Shown here: positions 16,521 through 24,875 of the stretch, piece by piece
Layout: each line of letters opens with the position of its first letter
Position numbering within the stretch: the first letter of the stretch is position 1
DNA from: Sporosarcina sp. P32b
GTDB taxonomy: Bacteria; Bacillota; Bacilli; Bacillales_A; Planococcaceae
Direction of reading: 5' to 3'
Assembly (NCBI RefSeq): GCF_002743335.1
Contig: NZ_PDZB01000001.1
Coordinates: 62,001 to 126,000 of the forward strand
DNA: 64,000 nt
Position numbers and translations under genes: made by a program
The notes under the pieces: generated by a model
Database searches by the model: none
Seen by the model: the letters and a program-made list of their open reading frames with translations, nothing else
What the model was told of the DNA's origin: nothing

Positions 16521-17699
16521 TCACAGCAAAATGGGCGGTGTTTTAAAATCGAGACCTGGCTCTCTTTGAATACCACACATATATATGTCTGTACTTTTAA
16601 TATCCATCAGGAGTGATGGGTCTTTGTGAGAACCAGCTCGACTTATAAGCGGCAAAGTCACTTCTTTTTTCACTGTGCGCAAATAGCTTCTTCCGTTTAC
16701 AGACAAACCTAGTAGCCGTAAATAAGACGGACTGGTAATTTGTGCGCGGGTCGATTTTCGATAACCAGTCAACACATGTACTAACATTCGTTGTATTCGT
16801 GTCCATGTGTAACGTTTGGATTTGACGGCTTGCATGAATTCTTGGAAAGTGGCGTGTTCTTTTGCAGCGCGCCATAAAGAAAACTCAATACCTTCCGTGA
16901 TATCTGCAATGGAAGCCAACTGTTCAGGCCCTTCGCGAAGAATCACGAACCGAAGAAATGGGTAGAGATGATCCCAGCTTTGATGAGGCTGTTGATGAAG
17001 TAGTTTAAAGGAAGATGAAGGCATGAAAGATTGTACGTGTTCGACATCTGTCGCGAACAATTCTTTGCGTATTCCTGTTGCGCTGGCAATAGAATCTTCG
17101 GGTAACGCTTCATCATGATAATGTGTGCCTTTTCGCTCGAGCGTAACAGCCATCATGTTCGACTGAATTTCTCTTATGGCTTTCATATAATGAAAACCTA
17201 GGATGTTATTCGGTTCGGATAAATCAGCGAGTGGTTCATCAGTAGTGCGTGAAATTTCTTCATAAGCAATTCGCATTGCGTTCGGATAACTGATACCTTC
17301 TTGCATGGAACTCTTTATTGTTTTTTCATAAAGTTCATTATGTGTATTCATTGTGTCCAAACTATTCATAAATGGCGAGATGTGACCTTCTTCACTGCCA
17401 AAGCAAATATACTCGCATTGAAGGGCATCCAGGATTTGTATGGCCCCTTTCGCAAATTGAGGTGCATGGGCTGTGGAAAAAGCATAAGGTAACTCGATGA
17501 CGAGGTCTGCACCACTCGCGAGGGCCATGCGCGTTCGTGTCCATTTATCGACAATCGCAGGTTCACCACGCTGAAGAAAATGCCCACTCATCACCGCGAT
17601 GATGACATCTGCGCCCGTGAGCCTTTTTGCTTCATTGAGATGGAACAAATGGCCGTTATGGAAAGGATTATATTCGACGACAATACCAGTAGCAATCAA
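16521..17699 (-). CDS. tmcAL: tRNA(Met) cytidine acetate ligase TmcAL
   Basis: Forms N4-acetylcytidine at the wobble base of elongator tRNA(Met) using acetate and ATP (YlbM family). 392 aa. The nucleotidyltransferase-like N-terminus reads GIVVEYNPFHNGHLFHL with the HxGH motif, then VIIAVMSGHFLQRGEPAIVDKW, ALASGADLVIELPYAFSTAHA and LGFHYMKAI. TTG start with GGAGG 6 nt upstream. It is convergent with ylbL (4 nt between stops) and divergent from the ylbN-rpmF operon, the B. subtilis arrangement. Confidence 0.94.
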   Translation of the reverse strand: MIATGIVVEYNPFHNGHLFHLNEAKRLTGADVIIAVMSGHFLQRGEPAIVDKWTRTRMALASGADLVIELPYAFSTAHAPQFAKGAIQILDALQCEYICFGSEEGHISPFMNSLDTMNTHNELYEKTIKSSMQEGISYPNAMRIAYEEISRTTDEPLADLSEPNNILGFHYMKAIREIQSNMMAVTLERKGTHYHDEALPEDSIASATGIRKELFATDVEHVQSFMPSSSFKLLHQQPHQSWDHLYPFLRFVILREGPEQLASIADITEGIEFSLWRAAKEHATFQEFMQAVKSKRYTWTRIQRMLVHVLTGYRKSTRAQITSPSYLRLLGLSVNGRSYLRTVKKEVTLPLISRAGSHKDPSLLMDIKSTDIYMCGIQREPGLDFKTPPILL

Positions 17700-17769
17700 T
17701 GAAATCCTCCTCTGTACTTGCGTATAATGAATTATACCGTTAAACTTATTAAGGTGACAAGAAAATATC

Positions 17770-17798
17770 TTGACATCCCATATTTAAAATACTATAAT
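17770..17798 (+). promoter_or_regulatory. Perfect-consensus sigma-A promoter of ylbN-rpmF
   Basis: TTGACA (17770-17775), 17-bp spacer, TATAAT (17793-17798), 27 nt before the ylbN start. Both hexamers are exact, as expected for a ribosomal-protein operon. Confidence 0.95.
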
Positions 17799-17825
17799 CA
17801 ACATTGTTGTCTTGAGGTGATAGAC

Positions 17826-18356
17826 ATGAAATGGTCCATTCATCAATTACGGAAACATAGGCAAGGCCCGCTACTGTTTGACGAAGCAGTGAATTTGGAT
17901 TCCGTGAAAAATCGGAATGAAGAAATTAGGGCAATTCAGCCTGTTCGAGTAAGTGGAACATGTACAATTGGTGAGAAAAAGTTAACATGCCGGCTTAAGT
18001 TAGAAGGTTCAATGACTTTGCCTTGTGCACGTACGTGGGAAGACGTCGATTATCCATTCTCCATTGAAACGGTTGAGCAATTCAGCTGGGACGAGGGGAC
18101 ACTTCAGACGGATGATGAAATTCATCCGGTTGATGGGGAAATAATTGATTTTACTCCTGTATTGGAAGAACTGATTTTGCTTGAAATCCCGATGCAAGTA
18201 TTCTGTGAAAATGCAGATGAGATGCAGCAGGTGGAAGGCAAAGGTTGGTCCTATACAACCGATGAAGAATTGGAAGCGCAACGACAAGAAGCAGGAGAAA
18301 AAGTGGATCCTCGCTTAGCGGGATTGGCTAATTTTTTTGAAACCGATAAAGAGTAA
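17826..18356 (+). CDS. ylbN: YceD/DUF177 family protein YlbN
   Basis: A 176-aa protein of the DUF177/YceD family, found directly before rpmF in most bacteria; linked to 23S rRNA accumulation in E. coli and plants. ATG 17826 (MKWSIHQLRKHRQGPLLFDE) follows a GAGGTGA ribosome-binding site; the longer frame would start upstream of the promoter. Family marks: VSGTCTIGEKKLTCRLKLEGSMTLPCARTWEDVDYPF, and the C-terminal KVDPRLAGLANFF, the best conserved block. Co-transcribed with rpmF, 24 nt away. Confidence 0.93.
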   Translation: MKWSIHQLRKHRQGPLLFDEAVNLDSVKNRNEEIRAIQPVRVSGTCTIGEKKLTCRLKLEGSMTLPCARTWEDVDYPFSIETVEQFSWDEGTLQTDDEIHPVDGEIIDFTPVLEELILLEIPMQVFCENADEMQQVEGKGWSYTTDEELEAQRQEAGEKVDPRLAGLANFFETDKE

Positions 18357-18380
18357 ACCCTTATAAGGAGGTGCCCCCCA

Positions 18381-18554
18381 ATGGCAGTACCAAAGAGAAG
18401 AACTTCTAAAACGAAGAAAAATATGCGTCGAACTCATTTCAAAATCGAAGCGCCAGGTATGACTACTTGTAACAACTGTGGCGAAATGAAATTGGCACAC
18501 CACGTTTGCAAATCATGCGGACACTACAAAGGAAAAGACGTTGTAGGCGAATAA
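18381..18554 (+). CDS. rpmF: 50S ribosomal protein L32
   Basis: 57 aa, beginning [19 protein letters not shown], with the zinc-binding Cys-X2-Cys pairs CNNCGEMK and [18 protein letters not shown] ribosome-binding site upstream. The four-Cys form implies a zinc-bound L32. It ends before a strong terminator. Confidence 0.97.
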   Translation: MAVPKRRTSKTKKNMRRTHFKIEAPGMTTCNNCGEMKLAHHVCKSCGHYKGKDVVGE

Positions 18555-18577
18555 TTTAGATTCTACACAACGAATGT

Positions 18578-18616
18578 AAGACTACCTTGAGACCATGGCT
18601 CAAGGTAGTCTTTTTT
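18578..18616 (+). terminator. Intrinsic terminator after rpmF
   Basis: AAGACTACCTTGAG (18578-18591) and CTCAAGGTAGTCTT (18599-18612) form a perfect 14-bp stem followed by a T run. Confidence 0.95.
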
Positions 18617-18661
18617 GTTTTGTACAAAAATGGTATGCTAAATGAAAAAGGGGGAATTTTT

Positions 18662-19423
18662 TTGTCTTATTCTATAAAGATTGATCAATCAATAGCTTAT
18701 TTTACAATTAATCGTCCTGCAATGCGAAACGCGGTAAATTATGATGTCATGAAAGGGCTTGAATCCTTTCTAGATAAAATCGAGGATGATCCTGAAGTTT
18801 CTTTCGCTGTCATTACAGGAGAAGGTGACTTGGCATTTTGTTCAGGCGGTGATCTTAGTGATTTTCACGGCTTTCAGACCGCGGAGGATGCATTCCCGAT
18901 GCTGAGCAGGGGGGCTAGTATTTTATATCGAATCGCGACATTGCCGATGCCGACAATAGCGCTAGTAAATGGTGCAGCGGTTGGTGGCGGCTGTGAACTG
19001 GCAACGGCTTGTGATTATCGTTTGGTTGCATCGCATGCAAGAGCTGGATTCATTCAAGGTACGCTAGCAATTACGGCTGGTTGGGGAGGAGCCACACTGT
19101 TATTCGAGAAAAACGGCCCACATGACCGTTTACTGCAGTTTACAAGCATAGCGAGCATTCATTCACCTGAACAATTACTAGAGCTTGGCTGGGCAACTGA
19201 AGTGTATGAAGGGGATACACAAGCAGCGCTAGATCAATTTCTGGCTCCTCAGCTAAAAGTACATAGAAATGTACACCGTGCGTATAAATCGATCGCCACT
19301 AGGAAATGGAAAGCAAACGGGCTGGAGCACGCTATGCAAGAAGAGGCGCGTGTCTGCTCCGTTCTTTGGGAAAGTGACGCGCATCACGAAGCGGTTCAAA
19401 GATTTTTAACGAAAAGTAAGTAA
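18662..19423 (+). CDS. Crotonase (enoyl-CoA hydratase/isomerase) superfamily protein
   Basis: A 253-aa crotonase-fold protein acting on an acyl-CoA thioester. TTG 18662 follows AAAGGGGGA; the longer frame would begin inside the rpmF terminator. Oxyanion-hole segments are present: AFCSGGDLSDF and NGAAVGGGCELATACDYRL. The two glutamates that make a hydratase are not: the PE position (QPEI in typical hydratases) is Gln in GFIQGTLAITAGWGG, and the second Glu position reads Leu. So it is probably not a standard enoyl-CoA hydratase; an isomerase, decarboxylase or repair role is possible. The next genes encode an acyl-CoA carboxylase, but a terminator and a new promoter separate them. Confidence 0.8.
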   Translation: MSYSIKIDQSIAYFTINRPAMRNAVNYDVMKGLESFLDKIEDDPEVSFAVITGEGDLAFCSGGDLSDFHGFQTAEDAFPMLSRGASILYRIATLPMPTIALVNGAAVGGGCELATACDYRLVASHARAGFIQGTLAITAGWGGATLLFEKNGPHDRLLQFTSIASIHSPEQLLELGWATEVYEGDTQAALDQFLAPQLKVHRNVHRAYKSIATRKWKANGLEHAMQEEARVCSVLWESDAHHEAVQRFLTKSK

Positions 19424-19428
19424 ACTTC

Positions 19429-19466
19429 CAGTCCCGACAGGCATACACTGTCGGGACTGTTTAAAA
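19429..19466 (+). terminator. Intrinsic terminator after the crotonase gene
   Basis: CAGTCCCGACAG (19429-19440) pairs perfectly with CTGTCGGGACTG (19448-19459), then a short T/A tract. Confidence 0.85.
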
Positions 19467-19471
19467 TTTAC

Positions 19472-19501
19472 TTGTAAACGGTTTCATGAATAAGATACAC
19501 T
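19472..19501 (+). promoter_or_regulatory. Promoter with overlapping CcpA cre site
   Basis: TTGTAA (19472-19477), 18-bp spacer, TACACT (19496-19501). The sequence TGTAAACGGTTTCA (19473-19486) fits the cre consensus TGWNANCGNTNWCA at every position and covers the -35 element. CcpA bound here should block the promoter, giving glucose repression of the carboxylase genes. Confidence 0.75.
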
Positions 19502-19560
19502 AGTTAGTAAAGATAGTATTTTCAGCAAGTGTCAGCACTTAGAATAGAAGGAGTGATAGT

Positions 19561-19776
19561 ATGCAAGAAGTAAAAGCAACTATGGCAGGGACAATCTTTC
19601 AGATTGAAGTGAAAGAAGGAGATACAGTGACGAAGGGACAAGTTGTCGTCATTTTAGAATCCATGAAGATGGAAATTCCACTAGAAGCTGAAGTGGATGG
19701 AACAGTGAGTAAGATCCACGGCACAGAAGGCGATTTTGTAGATGAAGATGAAGTGTTGGTTACCATTCAATCGTAA
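19561..19776 (+). CDS. Biotin/lipoyl carrier domain protein (acyl-CoA carboxylase)
   Basis: A 71-aa single-domain biotin carrier. The biotinylation motif ESMKMEIP places the modified Lys near residue 40, and the duplicated hairpin pattern is complete (TMAGTIFQIEVKEGDTVTKGQ and AEVDGTVSKIHGTEGDFVDEDEVLV). It resembles YngHB of the B. subtilis yng leucine-degradation cluster. ATG start with AAGGAG upstream. It lies 18 nt before the carboxyltransferase gene; no biotin carboxylase gene is adjacent, so that subunit must come from elsewhere. Confidence 0.9.
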   Translation: MQEVKATMAGTIFQIEVKEGDTVTKGQVVVILESMKMEIPLEAEVDGTVSKIHGTEGDFVDEDEVLVTIQS

Positions 19777-19794
19777 CGAAAGGTGGGAAGTTCC

Positions 19795-21345
19795 TTGACT
19801 AATGAAACAACAAAGACAGCGTATAATGAAAAACTGCAAGAACTCACTGCTGATGTGATGGCGGGTGGTGCAGAAAAGTATCATGAAAAATTAGTACAAC
19901 AAGGTAAGTTATTCGTCAGAGAACGGTTACGTCTTTTATTTGATGAAGGTAAATATGCCGAGGATGGTAAATTTGCGAACTGCGAAGCTAAAGATTTACC
20001 GGCAGATGGAGTAGTTACAGCTACGGGAAAAATCGATGGTCAAACAGTGTGTGTCATGGCTAACGACTCTACAGTTAAAGCGGGATCTTGGGGTGCGAGA
20101 ACAGTAGAAAAGATTATCCGTATCCAAGAAACGGCTGAAAAGCTTCGTGTGCCATTACTTTATCTAGTGGATTCTGCAGGTGCACGTATTACAGATCAGC
20201 TAGACATGTTCCCGAATCGTCGTGGAGCTGGCCGCATATTCCATAATCAAGTGCGTTTATCGGGTGTCATCCCACAAGTTTGTCTTCTATTTGGGCCCTC
20301 GGCAGCAGGCGGTGCCTATATTCCGGCCTTCTGTGATATTGTCATTATGGTAGAAGGCAACGCCTCGATGTATTTAGGTTCACCACGGATGGCTGAAAAA
20401 GTCATAGGTGAGAAAGTAACACTGGAAGAAATGGGTGGGGCACGCATGCATTGTACAGTAAGTGGCTGTGGTGACGTGCTAGTAGATACTGAGGAGCATG
20501 CAATTTTAGAAGCTCGTAAATATCTCTCCTACTTCCCTGGGAATTTTGAAGCGTCTGCGAAATTTGCAGAACCACGCGAGGTGAAGCAAGGGCGTTCATT
20601 GGAAGAAATCATTCCCGAAAACCAGAATGCTCCATTTGATATGCATGAGGCAATCGATCAATTAGTGGATGACAATTCCCTCTTTGAAATCAAAAAGTTG
20701 TTTGCACCGGAAGTCATAACGACTCTTGCGCGTATTGACGGACGTCCTGTAGGGATCATTGCGAATCAGCCCAAAGTTAAGGGGGGCGTGCTGTTTGTGG
20801 ACTCAGCGGATAAGGTAACGAAGTTCATTACATTATGTGATGCATTCTCTATTCCGTTGTTGTTCCTTGCAGATGTGCCGGGGTTCATGATTGGGACGAA
20901 AGTGGAAAGACAAGGAATTATCCGACATGGTGCGAAGTTAATTATGGCAATGAGCTCCGCTACTGTACCGAAGATTTCAGTCGTTGTACGTAAAGCATAC
21001 GGAGCGGGCTTGTACGCAATGGCTGGTCCTGCATTCGAGCCAGATGTCTGTATCGCGTTGCCAACTGCGCAAATCGCCGTCATGGGTCCTGAAGCAGCTG
21101 TCAATGCGGTATACTCGAATAAAATCGAAGCCATTGCAGATCCGAAAGAGCGAATTGCATTTATTAAAGAAAAGCAACAAGAATATAAAAAAGAAATCGA
21201 TGTCTATAAAATGGCCTCAGAATTGATCATTGATGAAGTGGTTGGGCCTCATAATCTACGGTCCGTGCTTGCTGAGAGATTTAGTTATTATGAAACGAAA
21301 CAAATTACGAATTCTTCGAGAAAACATCCTGTCTATCCTGTATAA
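19795..21345 (+). CDS. Acyl-CoA carboxylase carboxyltransferase (PccB/YngE family)
   Basis: Carboxyltransferase that moves CO2 from carboxybiotin to an acyl-CoA (propionyl-, methylcrotonyl- or similar). 516 aa from TTG 19795, 7 nt after AAAGGTGGG; an in-frame GTG 12 nt upstream overlaps that site. N- and C-terminal crotonase-like halves: VDSAGARITDQLDMFPNRRGAGRIFHNQVRLSGVIPQ (acyl-CoA side), LFGPSAAGGAYIPAFCD, and LADVPGFMIGTKVERQGIIRHGAK in the biotin side. Substrate cannot be fixed from sequence alone; the yng-like context suggests branched-chain or odd-chain catabolism, consistent with the cre site. Confidence 0.9.
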   Translation: MTNETTKTAYNEKLQELTADVMAGGAEKYHEKLVQQGKLFVRERLRLLFDEGKYAEDGKFANCEAKDLPADGVVTATGKIDGQTVCVMANDSTVKAGSWGARTVEKIIRIQETAEKLRVPLLYLVDSAGARITDQLDMFPNRRGAGRIFHNQVRLSGVIPQVCLLFGPSAAGGAYIPAFCDIVIMVEGNASMYLGSPRMAEKVIGEKVTLEEMGGARMHCTVSGCGDVLVDTEEHAILEARKYLSYFPGNFEASAKFAEPREVKQGRSLEEIIPENQNAPFDMHEAIDQLVDDNSLFEIKKLFAPEVITTLARIDGRPVGIIANQPKVKGGVLFVDSADKVTKFITLCDAFSIPLLFLADVPGFMIGTKVERQGIIRHGAKLIMAMSSATVPKISVVVRKAYGAGLYAMAGPAFEPDVCIALPTAQIAVMGPEAAVNAVYSNKIEAIADPKERIAFIKEKQQEYKKEIDVYKMASELIIDEVVGPHNLRSVLAERFSYYETKQITNSSRKHPVYPV

Positions 21346-21359
21346 TAAAACGTACCAAC

Positions 21360-21387
21360 AGAGACGCCTTCACTGGGTCTCTTTTTT
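21360..21387 (+). terminator. Short terminator after the carboxyltransferase gene
   Basis: AGAGAC (21360-21365) and GTCTCT (21377-21382) form a 6-bp stem followed by five or more T. Weak stem. Confidence 0.55.
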
Positions 21388-21400
21388 AAGGAGGAAAACT

Positions 21401-22294
21401 ATGCGATTTGTAGTGGTAGGAGCGGGATCTATTGGATTATTGATCGGTTCTTATTTAGCTCAACACCAAGCAAATGTCAGTTTCTGGGTAAGGCGAGAGG
21501 AACAAGCGAAGCAGTTACGTGGTGGTCTTGTGAGAAGGCCAGAAAATAGTACATACGAAGTTGAATCAACAGTACATATTGAAGAGTTGCCAACAGATGC
21601 GTTATGGATTATTGCTGTGAAGTATGATGCATTGCCTATTGTACTCTCCGAGATTAGCGCTCTACCTATACAACCAAATTTATTGTTCATTCAAAATGGA
21701 ATTGGACATTTGTCGCTGATTGAGCAGTATTCACTTGGGCATGTGTCATTCGCGACAGTCGAGCATGGTGCGGCAAGAATAGATGATCGGACAGTTTCAC
21801 ATAACGGTATTGGACCTATTAACATTGTGGAAAATGACAAAATTGCGCCAACTATACAATGGATGCAAGAAATTGACCCACAGAACTTTCCTATTACTAG
21901 GCAACAAAATGCAAAACAGTTACTATTTCGTAAAGTACTAATCAATTGTGCGATCAACCCACTGACGGCATTGTTGGAAATCAGGAATGGACAGTTATTA
22001 GACAATCCTTACTTCCATTTGTTATTCCGCCAGTTGTGTGAGGAATTGCTCAATAACTTTGAAGAGTATAGCGATCTATTGAGCTATAAAGATATAGAAG
22101 AAGTATGCCGTAAAACAGCGGATAATCAGTCTTCTATGCTGGTAGATAGAATAAAAGGACGGAATATGGAAATTGAAACTATTTTAACAGCAGTGTTGAA
22201 AGAAATTAATCAAAAAGGTGGCAGTGCTCCGTTTTTGCAAATTCTTGAGACTGCACTGCTTGGAATAAACAGGAGTGAATGTGGAGGATGTTGA
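21401..22294 (+). CDS. panE: 2-dehydropantoate 2-reductase
   Basis: NADPH-dependent reductase of ketopantoate to pantoate in pantothenate/CoA synthesis (PanE/ApbA family; YlbQ position). 297 aa from ATG 21401, 5 nt after AAGGAGG. Rossmann motif VVVGAGSIGLLIGSYLA at the N-terminus, QNGIGH, and the C-terminal catalytic Lys region FRKVLINCAINPLTALLEIRNGQL with SMLVDRIKGRNMEIETI. It ends inside the start region of the following membrane-protein gene. Confidence 0.9.
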   Translation: MRFVVVGAGSIGLLIGSYLAQHQANVSFWVRREEQAKQLRGGLVRRPENSTYEVESTVHIEELPTDALWIIAVKYDALPIVLSEISALPIQPNLLFIQNGIGHLSLIEQYSLGHVSFATVEHGAARIDDRTVSHNGIGPINIVENDKIAPTIQWMQEIDPQNFPITRQQNAKQLLFRKVLINCAINPLTALLEIRNGQLLDNPYFHLLFRQLCEELLNNFEEYSDLLSYKDIEEVCRKTADNQSSMLVDRIKGRNMEIETILTAVLKEINQKGGSAPFLQILETALLGINRSECGGC

Positions 22295-22668
22295 CGAATA
22301 TACTCGGAGCGTTATTATTGTTCCCTTTTATTATTTTAGTTGTATTAATTATTGTTGCAAAAAAAATAGGATTACCTAAGAAAAAGAGAGTCGGATGGGC
22401 GGTAGACTGGACTACGCCGTTTATGGTTCTTACCGTTTTAATTTTGATTCGTGCGATTTGGGATGTTTGGGTACCTATCTTGTTAATCGGAGTATTGTGT
22501 TTGATTGCTATCGGATTTGCAGTTATAGAACGATCTAGGGAAAAAGAATTTCGTACATCTTGGGTGTTACGTCGAACATGGCGAGCGTATTTTCTACTCT
22601 TAACAGTAGCTTACTTTTTACTGTTTATTGTTGGAATTACGGTACAAATCATCCGCTACGTGAACTAA
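22279..22668 (+). CDS. DUF3397 family membrane protein
   Basis: A 129-aa protein with four hydrophobic segments (about 5-28, 48-68, 68-84 and 104-124) and basic loops KKIGLPKKKRVGW and ERSREKEFRTSWVLRRTWR. It matches the DUF3397 pattern of Bacillales, usually located between panE and bshC/mraZ. Function unknown. ATG 22279 overlaps panE by 16 nt with a close AGGAG; ATG 22288 is an alternative start. Confidence 0.75.
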   Translation: MWRMLTNILGALLLFPFIILVVLIIVAKKIGLPKKKRVGWAVDWTTPFMVLTVLILIRAIWDVWVPILLIGVLCLIAIGFAVIERSREKEFRTSWVLRRTWRAYFLLLTVAYFLLFIVGITVQIIRYVN

Positions 22669-22752
22669 TGAGTACTCATAAGCGTATCTATTCAACCTAT
22701 TCGGAGGAGATGATATACTTGCGGTAGTATGGTACATAAAGGAGTTTGTGAG

Positions 22753-24369
22753 ATGGACTTGGACACAATGGAGTTGCCAAAAAAGAATAAATTGATGGAA
22801 GCGTATCGTCACGATCCACAATTTTTCCATAGATTTTTTGAATATGAAATGACAACTGTAGGGTATGAAGACAGAGCAGAAGAATTACAGCGACGTTCTT
22901 TTCAAAGAGAGCAATTAGCTGCTGCGGTAGAAAGTTATATGTTGCCATTTGGAATATCAGACTTGGCTGCTCAGTATATACAAGAGCTGTCTAAAGATGC
23001 GTTGGTAGTGATTGGAGGACAGCAAGCGGGGGTTTTAACAGGGCCTTTATATTCTGTTCACAAAGCTATATCCGTAATATTATTGGCACAAAAACAACGA
23101 GAATTACTCAGGAAACCTGTAGTACCAGTTTTTTGGATTGCTGGGGAAGATCATGATATCAATGAAATCAATCATACATATACTGCAAAGGCAGGAAAAG
23201 CGATCAAACGGCAGTTTAAACAACCTACCATTTTAAAAACGATGGCTTCAGACACGTATTATGATCAAAAGGAAATGACCGCGTACATTAAGAAGATTTT
23301 TAAAAGTTATGGAGAGACATCTTATACGCAAAAATTATTGCATGATGTGCTGCAAACCGTAGAACAACAACAGAATTTCACGAATTTTTTCACTGCACTG
23401 ATGAATGAACTATTTACTGAGCATGGATTATTATTTATGGACGCCGCTTATAAACCATTGCGTCAATTGGAATCGCCTTATTTCTCACAGATGATTGAAA
23501 ACTCAGAAGCCATAGCGAAAAGCATTTACTATACAGAACAACAGCTTCTCGCTTACGGCTATGCAAAACCAATTGAATCGGAAGAGCAAGACGCCAATCT
23601 GTTTTATGTTCATGATACAGGCAGGGTACTACTCCGAAGAAAAGATGGCAAATTTGTCAATGAGCAAGCAGGAGTAACTTTTACAGAACAAGAAATGCAT
23701 TATCTTGCAAAAAACGAGCCTTGGTTGCTAAGTAACAACGTAGCTACAAGACCTATTATGCAAGATCTCGTGTTCCCTGTTTTAGCATTTGTCGGTGGAC
23801 CTGGTGAAATTGCCTATTGGTCTTTATTGAAAGAAGCATTTCAAATCATGGGAATTCATATGCCGGTAATCGTACCAAGGCTTTCCATTACTTTGGTCAA
23901 CAGACAAGTCCAGGAAGCACTAAAGCTTACGGATATTACAATAAACCAAGTAATGAATCATGAACTACCGGAACTTCTGGAGAAATGGTTAGAGCAACAA
24001 CGAGATGAACAATTCGATCGTTTGTTGACAGAAACGAAGAGTCAATTACAAACGCAATATGAACAGTTGCAGTCCCACCTAGAAGCAACAGATCCAGGAC
24101 TCATACAATTACTTAGTAAAAACTTACAATTCCATAATAGTCAGTTCGATTATTTACTGAAGAAAAAAGAGCAGTCGATTTTGCTTAAGCATCACGTGCA
24201 ATACGAGCGTTTTCATGTGATTTCAGAACAGCTATTTCCAGAAGGTTCCCTGCAGGAGCGTCTCTACTCGCCATACTTTTATATGAACCAGTTCGGTGAA
24301 GGGTTGATTGACGAGTTACTACAACAACCTTATACGTTTAATGGATCGCATCAGCTAGTCTATTTATAA
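22753..24369 (+). CDS. bshC: Bacillithiol biosynthesis cysteine-adding enzyme BshC
   Basis: Putative cysteine ligase for the last step of bacillithiol synthesis (GlcN-malate + Cys). 538 aa, close to the 539 aa of B. subtilis BshC (YllA), and located just before mraZ as there. Marks: VVIGGQQAGVLTGPLYSVHKAI, PVFWIAGEDHDINEINHTY (HxGH-like core), FVGGPGEIAYWSLLKEAF and RLSITLV, and a long coiled coil (about 400-490). ATG 22753 lies 8 nt after AAAGGAG; eight extra upstream codons are unlikely. Confidence 0.95.
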   Translation: MDLDTMELPKKNKLMEAYRHDPQFFHRFFEYEMTTVGYEDRAEELQRRSFQREQLAAAVESYMLPFGISDLAAQYIQELSKDALVVIGGQQAGVLTGPLYSVHKAISVILLAQKQRELLRKPVVPVFWIAGEDHDINEINHTYTAKAGKAIKRQFKQPTILKTMASDTYYDQKEMTAYIKKIFKSYGETSYTQKLLHDVLQTVEQQQNFTNFFTALMNELFTEHGLLFMDAAYKPLRQLESPYFSQMIENSEAIAKSIYYTEQQLLAYGYAKPIESEEQDANLFYVHDTGRVLLRRKDGKFVNEQAGVTFTEQEMHYLAKNEPWLLSNNVATRPIMQDLVFPVLAFVGGPGEIAYWSLLKEAFQIMGIHMPVIVPRLSITLVNRQVQEALKLTDITINQVMNHELPELLEKWLEQQRDEQFDRLLTETKSQLQTQYEQLQSHLEATDPGLIQLLSKNLQFHNSQFDYLLKKKEQSILLKHHVQYERFHVISEQLFPEGSLQERLYSPYFYMNQFGEGLIDELLQQPYTFNGSHQLVYL

Positions 24370-24379
24370 GAAACCACTT

Positions 24380-24416
24380 AAACCCGTCATTCGTTCTATG
24401 AATGGCGGGTTTTGTT
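24380..24416 (+). terminator. Intrinsic terminator after bshC
   Basis: AAACCCGTCATTC (24380-24392) pairs with GAATGGCGGGTTT (24400-24412, one G-T pair), followed by a T-rich tract. Confidence 0.9.
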
Positions 24417-24821
24417 TGTGTGTAAAAGATTCTTTTGTAGATTTTTTTCTGGGAGTTGAATCTCTTTCGTTGCACTTCATGTTACAAAGCGAAGAAAAGA
24501 TTGATGTTTTTTATGGATGAACTGGATCTAAAAACAAACGTACATAAGTTTAAATACAACACTATATCCCATACTAACTTCAGTAAGTGATCTGTTGCTC
24601 ACCCTCGCTTTCCCTGCTGACTTGAATCATCACTAACAGAAGCTTCTAGCCTTTCGTACTTACCAGTTGACTCTCCGATTGTTTCTGGAAAATGTTGAAA
24701 GATAATAACTAGAGAAAATTGCGAAAAAAGTGGTTTTTTCGGGATACGGGCGAGAAAGTAAATCAGAAAGAAGTACTATTGACACATTTTAAAAAATATG
24801 CGAAGAAAAATGGCATAGTGG
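24417..24821. other. Gene-free interval between bshC and mraZ
   Basis: About 400 bp without a convincing ORF. It holds copy 2 of the interspersed repeat (24628-24673) and, at 24779-24784, an exact TTGACA for which I find no good -10 at 16-18 bp. The rest is A/T-rich. The mraZ promoter must lie here but I cannot place it with confidence. Confidence 0.6.
24628..24673 (-). repeat. Interspersed intergenic repeat, copy 2
   Basis: Read on the minus strand, this 46-nt segment matches 14248-14292 with the shared core AGTACGAAARG-MTAGAAGCT and GTTAGYGAYG. Centre contains the palindrome AGAAGCTTCT. Both copies lie in gaps between operons. Confidence 0.6.
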
Positions 24822-24867
24822 GTGGAGGAAAGTGGGGGGATGTGGTACATTATTTCATACAGTGGGG
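24822..24867 (+). promoter_or_regulatory. Phased GTGG boxes, likely MraZ operator
   Basis: GTGG occurs at 24822, 24832, 24842 and 24862: 10-bp spacing with one position skipped. MraZ of E. coli binds TGGG-type repeats with the same 10-bp period in its own promoter region. The last box overlaps the mraZ ribosome-binding site, so binding could also affect translation start. Autoregulation is inferred. Confidence 0.65.
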
Positions 24868-24875
24868 TGAATTAT

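Noticed and set aside
24779..24784. Exact TTGACA as the mraZ -35
   Set aside because: No acceptable -10 hexamer stands at 15-19 bp, so it is not listed as a promoter.
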